NCBI GenBank assembly: GCA_021735115.1
Contig: JAIPHQ010000011.1
Coordinates: forward strand, 1-13,168
Source of the DNA: Candidatus Omnitrophota bacterium
GTDB lineage: Bacteria; Omnitrophota; Koll11; Duberdicusellales; 4484-171
Reading direction: 5' to 3'
Length of the DNA: 13,168 nt
Shown here: piece by piece, positions 6,850 to 13,168 of the stretch
Position numbering within the stretch: position 1 is the first letter of the stretch
Layout: the number at the start of each line of letters is the position of its first letter
Notes under the pieces: model-generated
The model's database searches: none
The model's input: the letters and a program-made list of their open reading frames with translations, nothing else
What the model was told of the DNA's origin: nothing
Position numbers and translations under genes: made by a program

Positions 6850-9516
6850 ATGAAAACAAATAAATTAAGAAAAGAGTATATAGGTTTTTTTAAAGAAAGA
6901 GGCCATAAGGTTTTTTCTTCAGACAGTTTAGTTCCTGATGATCCATCAGTTCTTTTTACTTCAGCGGGTATGAATCAGTTTAAGCCTTATTTTTTAGGAA
7001 AAATTAAAGATACTGATTTAGCAGTATCTTGCCAAAAGTGTTTGCGCACAGGTGATATTGAAAAGGTGGGAAAAACTCCTTATCATCATACTTTTTTCGA
7101 GATGTTAGGTAATTTTTCTTTTGGAGGTTACTTTAAAAAAGAAGCCATTGAATTAGCCTGGGAATTTTTAACTAAAAATTTAGGAATTAATAAGGATAAT
7201 CTTTGGGTTTCTGTATACAAAAAAGATAAAGAAAGTTTTGATATTTGGAAAAATAAAATAGGAGTTGAGGTTAATAAAATATTAAAATTAGACCAAGATG
7301 AGAACTTTTGGCCGGCTAATGTTATCGATGAAGGGCCAAACGGCCCTTGTGGCCCTTGTTCTGAGATTTTTTTTGATCGTGGTAAAGATAAAGGATGTAA
7401 AAAATCTTCTTGCAGCCCAGCTTGTGATTGTTCCCGATTTGTTGAAATTTGGAATCTTGTCTTTACCCAATTTAATCGGCAGTCTGATGGCAATTTAACA
7501 TCATTGCCGCAAAAAAATATTGATACTGGTATGGGGCTTGAACGAATGGCTTCTGTTTTACAAAATAAAGATTCAAACTTTAAAATCGATATATTAGCTC
7601 CAGTGGTAGATGAAGTAAAAAATATTTTAGGCCTGCCAACTGAATTTGATAAAGATTATTTAGTTAATTCTATCGTTGATCATGCGCGGGCTGTTATATT
7701 TTCTATAGCTGATGGGGTTTATCCTTCCAATGAAGAACGGGGCTATGTTATTCGTAAGTTACTTAGGAAGGCTTTATGGGCTGCTAATCTTCTAGCTTAT
7801 AAAAAAGCATTTATTTATAGATTAATACCTTTGTTTGTTAAATTAATGCAAGAGCCTTATCCTTTTATAAAAGAAAAGGCCAAGGTAATTAAAAAAGTGG
7901 TAAAGGCAGAAGAAGAAAAATTTCTTTCTACTCTTGATGAGGGAAAAACCAAACTAAATCAATATTTAAACGAAATAAAGAAAGAAAAGAAAAATATGCT
8001 TTCAGCTGCAAAACTTTTCTTTTTGTATGATACTTATGGTTTTCCTTTTGAATTAAGTGAAACTGCAGCTAAAGAAAATAATATTAAGGTAGATAAAAAA
8101 GGAGCTATAGAGTTATTGGCTGAGCAAAAAGAACGTTCTCGGGCTGGTAGTAAATTTTCAGCAGAAATATTTGAAAAAGGGCACTCTTTATTGACAGATA
8201 AAAAACCTACTGAATTTAGTGGGTACAAAAATTCTGAAATTTCTGCTAAAATTATTCAAATTTTTTCTCTGGATGCGAAAAAAATTAACTGGGAAGATAG
8301 AAAAAAAAGTTTAAAGAAAGGGCAAAAAGGAGTAGTTGTATTGGATAAAACTCCTTTTTATACTGAGTCAGGAGGCCAGCTTTCTGATCAAGGTATAATT
8401 GAAACCAATAAAGGAAAGTTTTTTGTCAAAGACGCCTATAGAATAGGAGTTGAATCAATAGCGGTTCATCAAGGAAAAGTTATCGAAGGTATAATTGAAG
8501 AAACAGAAGCCAGAGCTACAATAGATACAAAAAGACGGCAGGCTTTAGCCCGAGCTCATACTGCAACTCACCTTCTTCAAGCAGCTTTGCGGCAAGTTTT
8601 AGGAGAGCATGTGAATCAGCAAGGTTCTTTAGTTGACCAGGACCGTTTGCGTTTTGATTTTACTCATTTTAGGGGATTGACGACAGAGCAAATAAAAAAA
8701 ATAGAAAAAATAATTAATTCTTATATTTTACAAGCGGATAAAATTTCAAAAAAAGAGGTTTTATTAGATATGGCCAAAAAAGAAGGGGCTTTAGCTTTTT
8801 TTAAGGAAAAATATAAAGATAAAGTAAGAATGGTATCTATTTCTAATTATAGTAAGGAATTATGTGGTGGGTGCCATCTTGATAATAGTTCAGAAGTAGG
8901 GGGTTTTGCGGTAGTTTCTTTAAAATCAGTCAGTAGTGGCATAAGAAGAATTGAAGCTGTTGTAGGTGAAAAATTTTATCAACTTTTTCAGGAAAAGAAA
9001 AACTTATTTTTTGAGTTAGCAAAGATACTTAAATGTAGCCCGGATAATATTAAATCAACCTTAAAGAAGAATTTAGATGAATATAAGAATTGTAATAGTA
9101 AATTAACAAAGATAGAAAAAGAGAAAATAGGTATTATCTATAAAGAGTTAGCTGACAGCTCATTAGAAAAAATTGATGGGAAAAAAGTGCTAGTATATGA
9201 TTTCACTGCAAATGCTAACATAAAATTGGAATATTCAAATTTTTTCAATCTTCTTGATTTAATCAAGAAAGAATTAAATTTATTTTTTGTTTTCTTAATC
9301 GGGAAACAAGATGGTAAAATAAGATTTCTTTGTTCTTGTTCTCAAGATTTAGTAAAAAAGCAACTGAGTTGTAAAAACTTTATATCAGAGGTAAAAGATA
9401 AGTTTTCATTAAAAGGCGGTGGCAGGGAAAATTTAGTCCAAGGGGTAGTTAACAAAAAGGAAAAAGATTTATCTAAAAAAATTAAAAAATATTTGGTGGG
9501 GTTTTTAAAAAAATGA
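6850..9516 (+). CDS. alaS: Alanyl-tRNA synthetase
   Basis: Class II synthetase that charges tRNA-Ala. With ATG 6850 the product is 888 residues, near the usual size. The catalytic domain has FTSAGMNQFKPYFLG near the N-terminus, motif 2 around RTGDIEK...FFEMLGNFSFGGYFK, and motif 3 DTGMGLERMA (225-234). The editing domain keeps its zinc site, HTATH (His570, His574) and CGGCH (Cys672, His676), so mischarged Ser/Gly can be cleared. The C-Ala domain ends with GGGRENLVQG (from about 855). A cysteine cluster at 183, 188, 192 and 194 after CGPCSEIFFDRG is a variant I recall from other bacterial AlaRS. TTG 6841 would add three residues and overlap recX; ATG 6850, one base after the recX stop, fits the family better. 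Neither start has a good ribosome site. recA-recX-alaS order is also seen in proteobacteria. Confidence 0.97.
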   Translation: MKTNKLRKEYIGFFKERGHKVFSSDSLVPDDPSVLFTSAGMNQFKPYFLGKIKDTDLAVSCQKCLRTGDIEKVGKTPYHHTFFEMLGNFSFGGYFKKEAIELAWEFLTKNLGINKDNLWVSVYKKDKESFDIWKNKIGVEVNKILKLDQDENFWPANVIDEGPNGPCGPCSEIFFDRGKDKGCKKSSCSPACDCSRFVEIWNLVFTQFNRQSDGNLTSLPQKNIDTGMGLERMASVLQNKDSNFKIDILAPVVDEVKNILGLPTEFDKDYLVNSIVDHARAVIFSIADGVYPSNEERGYVIRKLLRKALWAANLLAYKKAFIYRLIPLFVKLMQEPYPFIKEKAKVIKKVVKAEEEKFLSTLDEGKTKLNQYLNEIKKEKKNMLSAAKLFFLYDTYGFPFELSETAAKENNIKVDKKGAIELLAEQKERSRAGSKFSAEIFEKGHSLLTDKKPTEFSGYKNSEISAKIIQIFSLDAKKINWEDRKKSLKKGQKGVVVLDKTPFYTESGGQLSDQGIIETNKGKFFVKDAYRIGVESIAVHQGKVIEGIIEETEARATIDTKRRQALARAHTATHLLQAALRQVLGEHVNQQGSLVDQDRLRFDFTHFRGLTTEQIKKIEKIINSYILQADKISKKEVLLDMAKKEGALAFFKEKYKDKVRMVSISNYSKELCGGCHLDNSSEVGGFAVVSLKSVSSGIRRIEAVVGEKFYQLFQEKKNLFFELAKILKCSPDNIKSTLKKNLDEYKNCNSKLTKIEKEKIGIIYKELADSSLEKIDGKKVLVYDFTANANIKLEYSNFFNLLDLIKKELNLFFVFLIGKQDGKIRFLCSCSQDLVKKQLSCKNFISEVKDKFSLKGGGRENLVQGVVNKKEKDLSKKIKKYLVGFLKK

Positions 9517-10754
9517 GAGTAGTTAGAAATATTGATAGTCTTAAAAAAATAATTGAGAAAAGAAGAGTCCGCAGAGACAGTGTTGATCTTAAGGTTTCTA
9601 AAATTATTAAAAAAGTAAAAGAGTTTGGGGATAAAGCTTTGGTAGATTATACCAAAAAGTTTGATAAGGTAAAAATTCCTGTCAAAAGTATCCAGGTTAG
9701 TGAATCAGAGATAAGTGCAGCTTTTGGAGACCTAAATTCATCAATTATTTCGAGTTTTAAAATTGCTATTGAAAATATTACTAAATTTTATAAAACTCAA
9801 ATTCCGAAAACAAAAAGAGTAAAAGATCCTAATGGTAAAAAACTCATAAGTCGTTATATTCCCTTGGCTAAGGTAGGAGTCTATGTTCCAGCTGGGACTG
9901 CTCCTTTGGTTTCTTCTGTTTATATGTCTGTAATTCCTGCTTTAGTTGCTGGGGTTGAAGAGATTGTATTAGTTTCGCCCCCTAATAAGGAAGGTAGAAT
10001 TAATCCTTTTATTCTAGCTATCGCATCTATTTTAAAGATCAAAAAGATATATCGTATAGGTGGTGCACAAGCTATCGCAGCTTTAGCTTACGGGACAGAA
10101 AGTATTGAAAAAGTAGATAAGATTGTTGGTCCGGGCAATGAATATGTAACTGAGGCAAAAAGACAGGTCTTTGGCCAGGTAGATATTGATATGCTAGCCG
10201 GGCCTTCAGAGGTTGTGGTAGTAGCTTCAAGTAATTCTAATGTTGATTATATTATTGCCGATCTAGAGGCTCAAATAGAGCATCATAAGGGTTTAGGTAT
10301 TGTAGTTACAAATTCCAAACGGATTATTCGAAGTTTACGCCAAAGTAAAGTTACCGGATATGCATTGAGGGTAAGGAATCTAGACAAGGCAGCTAAAGTT
10401 GTTAATGAAATCGCTCCTGAGCATTTAGCGATTCTTACTAAAAAACCTCATACTTTAGTTTCAAAAATCAAAAATGCAGGTGCGATATTTTTAGGGGATT
10501 ATAGCCCGGTTGCTTTAGGAGATTATGTAGCTGGCCCTTCTCATGTTCTTCCTACAGGCGGAAGCAGCCGCTTTTTTTCTACGCTTTCAGTTAAAGATTT
10601 TCTAAAAGAAAATCATATTATCCGTTATACGAAAAAAGCCGTTATTGAGGAGTTTGAAACTCTAGAAAAAATAGCTGGCCTTGAAGGGATGAAAAAGCAT
10701 ATCGAAAGCGTAAAAAAAAGAATAGAATCAGATTTAAATAAAGGAGTAAACTAA
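9513..10754 (+). CDS. hisD: Histidinol dehydrogenase
   Basis: Catalyses the last two steps of histidine synthesis, histidinol to histidine with two NAD+. The 413 residues cover the whole family fold, slightly shorter than E. coli. Motifs: VYVPAG (124-129), [37 protein letters not shown] (228-234). The zinc ligands are readable as Gln254 and His257 in AQIEH, Asp337 in GDYVAG and His396 near the C-terminus; the catalytic Glu303-His304 pair is in APEHL. All key residues are present, so it should be active. Its ATG overlaps the alaS stop as ATGA, making histidine synthesis an extension of the recA-alaS transcription unit. The stop is one base before hisB. No attenuator or histidine-rich leader peptide is visible upstream, which rules out classical his-operon attenuation at this point. 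Confidence 0.98.
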   Translation: MRVVRNIDSLKKIIEKRRVRRDSVDLKVSKIIKKVKEFGDKALVDYTKKFDKVKIPVKSIQVSESEISAAFGDLNSSIISSFKIAIENITKFYKTQIPKTKRVKDPNGKKLISRYIPLAKVGVYVPAGTAPLVSSVYMSVIPALVAGVEEIVLVSPPNKEGRINPFILAIASILKIKKIYRIGGAQAIAALAYGTESIEKVDKIVGPGNEYVTEAKRQVFGQVDIDMLAGPSEVVVVASSNSNVDYIIADLEAQIEHHKGLGIVVTNSKRIIRSLRQSKVTGYALRVRNLDKAAKVVNEIAPEHLAILTKKPHTLVSKIKNAGAIFLGDYSPVALGDYVAGPSHVLPTGGSSRFFSTLSVKDFLKENHIIRYTKKAVIEEFETLEKIAGLEGMKKHIESVKKRIESDLNKGVN

Positions 10755-10755
10755 A

Positions 10756-11382
10756 ATGTTTAATAAAAAAAGATTTGCACAATTAAAAAGAAAAACTAAT
10801 GAAGTAGATATCAATGGCCAATTTAATCTTGATGGGTCGGGTAAAACTGAAATTAATACTGGTTTTGAGCCACTTAACCATCTACTTACTTTATTTGTTT
10901 TTCATGGGCTCTTTGATTTGGATCTTAAAGCTAAAGGGGATCTTCAGCATCACATAATAGAAGATATCGGTATTGCCTTAGGCAAAGCATTAAAAGAATC
11001 GCTAGGGAGTAAACAAGGAATAAACCGGTACGGTACTTTTTCAGTTACAATGGATAAGGTGGTAGTTGAGGCTAATGTTGATATAAGCGGCCGGCCATCA
11101 ATAACTAAAAAGATCACTGATGATAAAGATATTATCAATAATATATTAGCTAACGATAAATTTGATGATACAAATTTTAGTTATAAAGATGCAGAAGAAT
11201 TTTTAGAAGCTTTTGTTCAACATTCAGGTTTAAGTTTAGTTTATATAATTAAATCTGGTGAAGGTGATTTGCATCATATTTTAGAAGCTTTATTTAAGGC
11301 CTTGGGTAAGGCTATAGATCAAGCCAGTCAGATTGATCCTCGCCGCCGTGGCGTTCCTTCAACTAAAGGGATAATAGATTAA
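10756..11382 (+). CDS. hisB: Imidazoleglycerol-phosphate dehydratase (divergent)
   Basis: Dehydrates imidazoleglycerol phosphate to imidazole-acetol phosphate; manganese enzyme, here the stand-alone dehydratase (208 residues) without the E. coli phosphatase half. Retained family marks: Glu16 in TNEVDI, NLDGSGK, His42, the first HHxxE (His65, His66, Glu69), Arg91 in NRYG, Arg113 in DISGRP, the second HHxxE (His173, His174, Glu177), Lys181 in LFKA, and the tail RRRGVPSTKG. Departures: the usual DHML is NHLL, the GDL-to-HH spacing is shortened with the Asp pair before HH lost, PMDEAL reads TMDKVV, and the expected His of the LH metal-ligand motif reads Val or Tyr (162-163). AAGGAG at 10741-10746 sets the ATG 10756 start. 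The position between hisD and hisH makes the function very likely despite the divergence. Confidence 0.9.
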   Translation: MFNKKRFAQLKRKTNEVDINGQFNLDGSGKTEINTGFEPLNHLLTLFVFHGLFDLDLKAKGDLQHHIIEDIGIALGKALKESLGSKQGINRYGTFSVTMDKVVVEANVDISGRPSITKKITDDKDIINNILANDKFDDTNFSYKDAEEFLEAFVQHSGLSLVYIIKSGEGDLHHILEALFKALGKAIDQASQIDPRRRGVPSTKGIID

Positions 11383-11402
11383 CCTTTATCCTTATAGATA
11401 TT

Positions 11403-12047
11403 ATGAATGTAATAGTTGATTATGGAATGGGTAATTTAGAGAGCGTGAAAAATGCTGTCTCTTTTTTAGGCAAAAAAGTAATTATTACCAGTTCATCTGA
11501 AGATCTATTAATTGCCCAAAAGATTATTTTTCCTGGGGTAGGCCATTTTGGAAAAGCAGTAACTGAATTAAGAAAAAGAGGGCTTATTGAAGTTTTAAAG
11601 GAAAAGATTGATCAAGGCGTGCCTTTTTTAGGAATTTGTTTAGGGATGCAGCTTTTATTTGAAAAAAGCAGTGAAGCAGAAGGAGTGGCTGGATTAGGAG
11701 TTATAGAAGGACAAGTTGTAAAGTTTAGTAATAAAAATCTTATTGTTCCCCATATGGGTTGGAATCAGATTAGAAAAGTCCAAAGTCCAAAGTCCAAAGT
11801 CCAAAGTCAGAATAAGGGGTTGTTTGAGGGGATAGAGGATAAAAGTTTCTTTTATTTTGCCCACTCTTATTTTTGTCAACCCTATGAACAAGTTACCTTA
11901 GCAACTACTGATTATGGTCAAGAGTTTGCTTCTGTTGTAGAAAAGAAAAATATTTGGGGAATTCAGTTTCATCCAGAAAAAAGTCAAGCCAAAGGCTTAA
12001 AAGTCTTAGATAACTTTTTAAATTATGATTATAATTCCAGCTATTGA
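11403..12047 (+). CDS. hisH: Imidazole glycerol phosphate synthase, glutamine amidotransferase subunit
   Basis: Class I glutaminase that feeds ammonia to HisF in the IGP synthase complex. The 214 residues carry VDYGMGNLESV at the N-terminus, FPGVGHFG (43-50), the nucleophile Cys79 in GICLGMQ, PHMGWNQ (116-122), FAHSYF (152-157), and the rest of the triad His190 and Glu192 in QFHPEKS. Between MGWNQ and LFEGI the loop is about eight to ten residues longer than I expect, and that extra length (roughly residues 124-136) is encoded by a heptamer array identical to the one in the lipoprotein gene. The reading frame stays open and the catalytic residues beyond it are intact, so the protein is probably functional. 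It follows hisB by 20 bases with no evident ribosome site. The partner hisF is not adjacent or in the window. Confidence 0.96.
   Translation: MNVIVDYGMGNLESVKNAVSFLGKKVIITSSSEDLLIAQKIIFPGVGHFGKAVTELRKRGLIEVLKEKIDQGVPFLGICLGMQLLFEKSSEAEGVAGLGVIEGQVVKFSNKNLIVPHMGWNQIRKVQSPKSKVQSQNKGLFEGIEDKSFFYFAHSYFCQPYEQVTLATTDYGQEFASVVEKKNIWGIQFHPEKSQAKGLKVLDNFLNYDYNSSY
11778..11808 (+). repeat. Heptamer tandem array (GTCCAAA)4GTC, copy 2
   Basis: Four perfect GTCCAAA units at 11778-11784, 11785-11791, 11792-11798 and 11799-11805, then GTC; AAA just before extends the period slightly. It is in frame inside hisH, encoding a VQSPKSK-type peptide in a loop. It is identical in sequence, length and orientation to the copy at 2430-2460, although it begins at a different codon position (first instead of second base). 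Confidence 0.95.
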
Positions 12048-12732
12048 TTTATATCAGAAAAAAGTAGTTAGATTGGTTAAAGGTAAAGAATCTAATTGTA
12101 AAATATATAGCAATAACCCTATTTTTGTAGCAAAGAAATGGAAGGATCAAGGAGCTAAGTGGCTTCATCTAGTAGATCTATCAGCTGCTTTCTCTAAGGG
12201 GGGCAATGAAGAAATTATAAAAAATATTATCAAAAACGTAGATATTTCTGTTGAAGTTGGTGGAGGTATAAGAAGTTTAGAAAAAATCGAACAACTTATA
12301 TCAATTGGAGCAAAAAGGTTGATTTTAGGAACCAAGGCTACCGATCCAGATTTTTTAAAAAAAGCTTTAAAAATTGCCGGAGATAAAATAACAGTTGCAG
12401 TAGATGAAAAAGAGGGCAAATTAGCAGTTAAAGGCTGGCAAGAAAGCATTAATTTACCAATAGTTAACTATTTAGATTATCTTAAAAAACAAGGCATAAA
12501 GTGGATTATTTATACTGATATTTCTAGAGATGGAACTTTAGAAGGATTTAATTTTGACAGGATAAAACAAATTTCCCAAGATTATCACCTTAATTTAATT
12601 TTTTCCGGTGGGGTTTCTTCTCTTGATGATATCAAAAAATTAAAAGAAGTTGTTCCGCAGGCAGCTGGGGTAATTGTGGGTAAGGCCTTGTATGAGAAAA
12701 AATTTAGCCTAGAAGAGGCAATAACTATTTGA
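12025..12732 (+). CDS. hisA: ProFAR isomerase (phosphoribosylformimino-AICAR-phosphate isomerase)
   Basis: Amadori-rearranging (beta-alpha)8 barrel enzyme that makes PRFAR, the substrate of HisH-HisF. The 235 residues have the expected phases: IIPAIDLYQKKVVRLVKG with the catalytic Asp8, LHLVDLSAAF, phosphate loop EVGGGIRS (77-84), LGTKA (101-105), VAVDEKEGKLAVKGW with Asp127, YTDISRDGTLEG with the second catalytic Asp165, and FSGGVSS then GVIVGKALYE near the end. The VKGW sequence and the D8/D165 pair with RDGT distinguish HisA from its paralogue HisF. ATG 12025 lies 23 bases inside hisH in another frame, and no ribosome site is seen, so it is probably coupled to hisH translation. It is the last gene of this run; hisF, which often follows, is replaced by rplM with its own promoter. 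Confidence 0.97.
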   Translation: MIIIPAIDLYQKKVVRLVKGKESNCKIYSNNPIFVAKKWKDQGAKWLHLVDLSAAFSKGGNEEIIKNIIKNVDISVEVGGGIRSLEKIEQLISIGAKRLILGTKATDPDFLKKALKIAGDKITVAVDEKEGKLAVKGWQESINLPIVNYLDYLKKQGIKWIIYTDISRDGTLEGFNFDRIKQISQDYHLNLIFSGGVSSLDDIKKLKEVVPQAAGVIVGKALYEKKFSLEEAITI

Positions 12733-12760
12733 TTTATTTTATCGACCGGTAATATTATTG

Positions 12761-12788
12761 TTGACAAGAAGAGAAAATATGGTATAAA
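12761..12788 (+). promoter_or_regulatory. Strong sigma-70 promoter for rplM, with extended -10
   Basis: TTGACA at 12761-12766 (perfect), a 16-base spacer, and TATAAA at 12783-12788 (one mismatch) preceded by TGG, the extended -10 TGn. Transcription should start at about 12793-12797, right at the rplM ATG (12797), so the leader would be almost absent. Confidence 0.8.
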
Positions 12789-12796
12789 AACTGTCT

Positions 12797-13168
12797 ATGC
12801 GTAAGACTAAATTTTACAGAAAAGACGAAAAAGACTGGGTTTTAATAGACGCTGAAGGAAAAATTTTAGGTCGTTTGGCTACCCGTATAGCTAAAATCTT
12901 ACAAGGCAAGCATAAAGCTAGCTATACTCCTAATTCTATTTGTGGAGATAAAGTTGTAGTCATAAATGCAAAAAAAATAAAAGTAACTGGGAAAAAGATA
13001 AAAGATAAAAAATATGATAAATATTCAGGTTATCCTGGGGGCAGGAAGGAGATTAATTTAGAGGAATTATCTGAAAAAAGTTCTAGTAAAGCTTTATTCT
13101 ATGCAGTAGGAGGAATGCTTCCTAAAAATTTATTAAGAAAAGAAATGCTTAGGTCTTTAAAAATATAT
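12797..13168 (+). CDS. rplM: 50S ribosomal protein L13 (3' end beyond the window)
   Basis: Large-subunit ribosomal protein, cut by the window edge after 124 codons; the family is usually about 140-150 residues, so some 20 are missing. Recognisable L13 blocks: WVLIDAEGKILGRLATRIAK (residues 14-33), LQGKHKASYTP, CGDKVVVINAKKIKVTGKK, YSGYPGG, and AVGGMLPKNLLRKEMLRSLKIY at the cut end. ATG 12797 is the only reasonable start: an in-frame stop lies at 12785-12787 and the first residues align with other L13 proteins. No Shine-Dalgarno sequence precedes it, and the promoter predicts an mRNA beginning within a few bases of the ATG. In most bacteria rpsI (S9) follows; that cannot be seen here. Confidence 0.96.
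   Translation, partial: MRKTKFYRKDEKDWVLIDAEGKILGRLATRIAKILQGKHKASYTPNSICGDKVVVINAKKIKVTGKKIKDKKYDKYSGYPGGRKEINLEELSEKSSSKALFYAVGGMLPKNLLRKEMLRSLKIY

Noticed and set aside
7334..7347. GC-rich inverted repeat GGGCC-AAAC-GGCCC inside alaS
   Set aside because: It encodes the conserved EGPNGPCGPCSE stretch of the catalytic domain, so the symmetry is explained by glycine and proline codons. No U-tract follows, so it is not a terminator.
12733..12760. Possible terminator after hisA around ACCGGT
   Set aside because: Only a six-base self-complementary core with no stable stem and no T-run; hisA transcripts may simply read into rplM.

Overview
This is a compact, AT-rich bacterial housekeeping segment with every gene on the + strand and almost no non-coding DNA. 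The only gaps that could hold control sequences are 64 bases each, before recA and before rplM; no stretch over 300 bases lacks a gene. The organism is bacterial with an exported-protein system: it has a signal peptidase I, a lipoprotein with a lipobox, and a DegP/HtrA protease with a signal peptide. The gene order and the low-GC, tightly overlapping layout remind me of uncultivated PVC-affiliated bacteria such as Candidatus Omnitrophota. That placement is from memory and needs a phylogeny.

Region 1 (1-3871) holds lepA (EF4), lepB (signal peptidase I), a small lysine/glutamate-rich lipoprotein ending in a zinc-ribbon-like motif, pgsA-type CDP-alcohol phosphotransferase, and plsY (acyl-phosphate glycerol-3-phosphate acyltransferase). 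The genes are joined by ATGA overlaps, a longer overlap, or a very short gap, so they look like one transcription unit for translation, secretion and phospholipid synthesis.

Region 2 (3872-9516) starts with a textbook sigma-70 promoter (TTGACA, 17-base spacer, TATAAT). It drives recA, a two-PDZ DegP/HtrA protease, recX (TTG start) and alaS. Region 3 (9513-12732) continues without a gap into hisD, hisB, hisH and hisA, a partial histidine pathway; hisG, hisI/E, hisF and hisC are not in the window. Region 4 (12733-13168) is a second strong promoter followed by rplM (L13), cut by the window end.

I see no phage, transposon, CRISPR, toxin-antitoxin, RNA gene or new multi-gene system here. The more interesting signals are small: two identical 31-base heptamer arrays, (GTCCAAA)4GTC, both lying inside coding sequence (the lipoprotein signal peptide and a loop of HisH); a near-palindrome exactly filling the recA promoter spacer; an rplM promoter that predicts an almost leaderless mRNA; and a HisB that seems to lack one expected metal-binding histidine.
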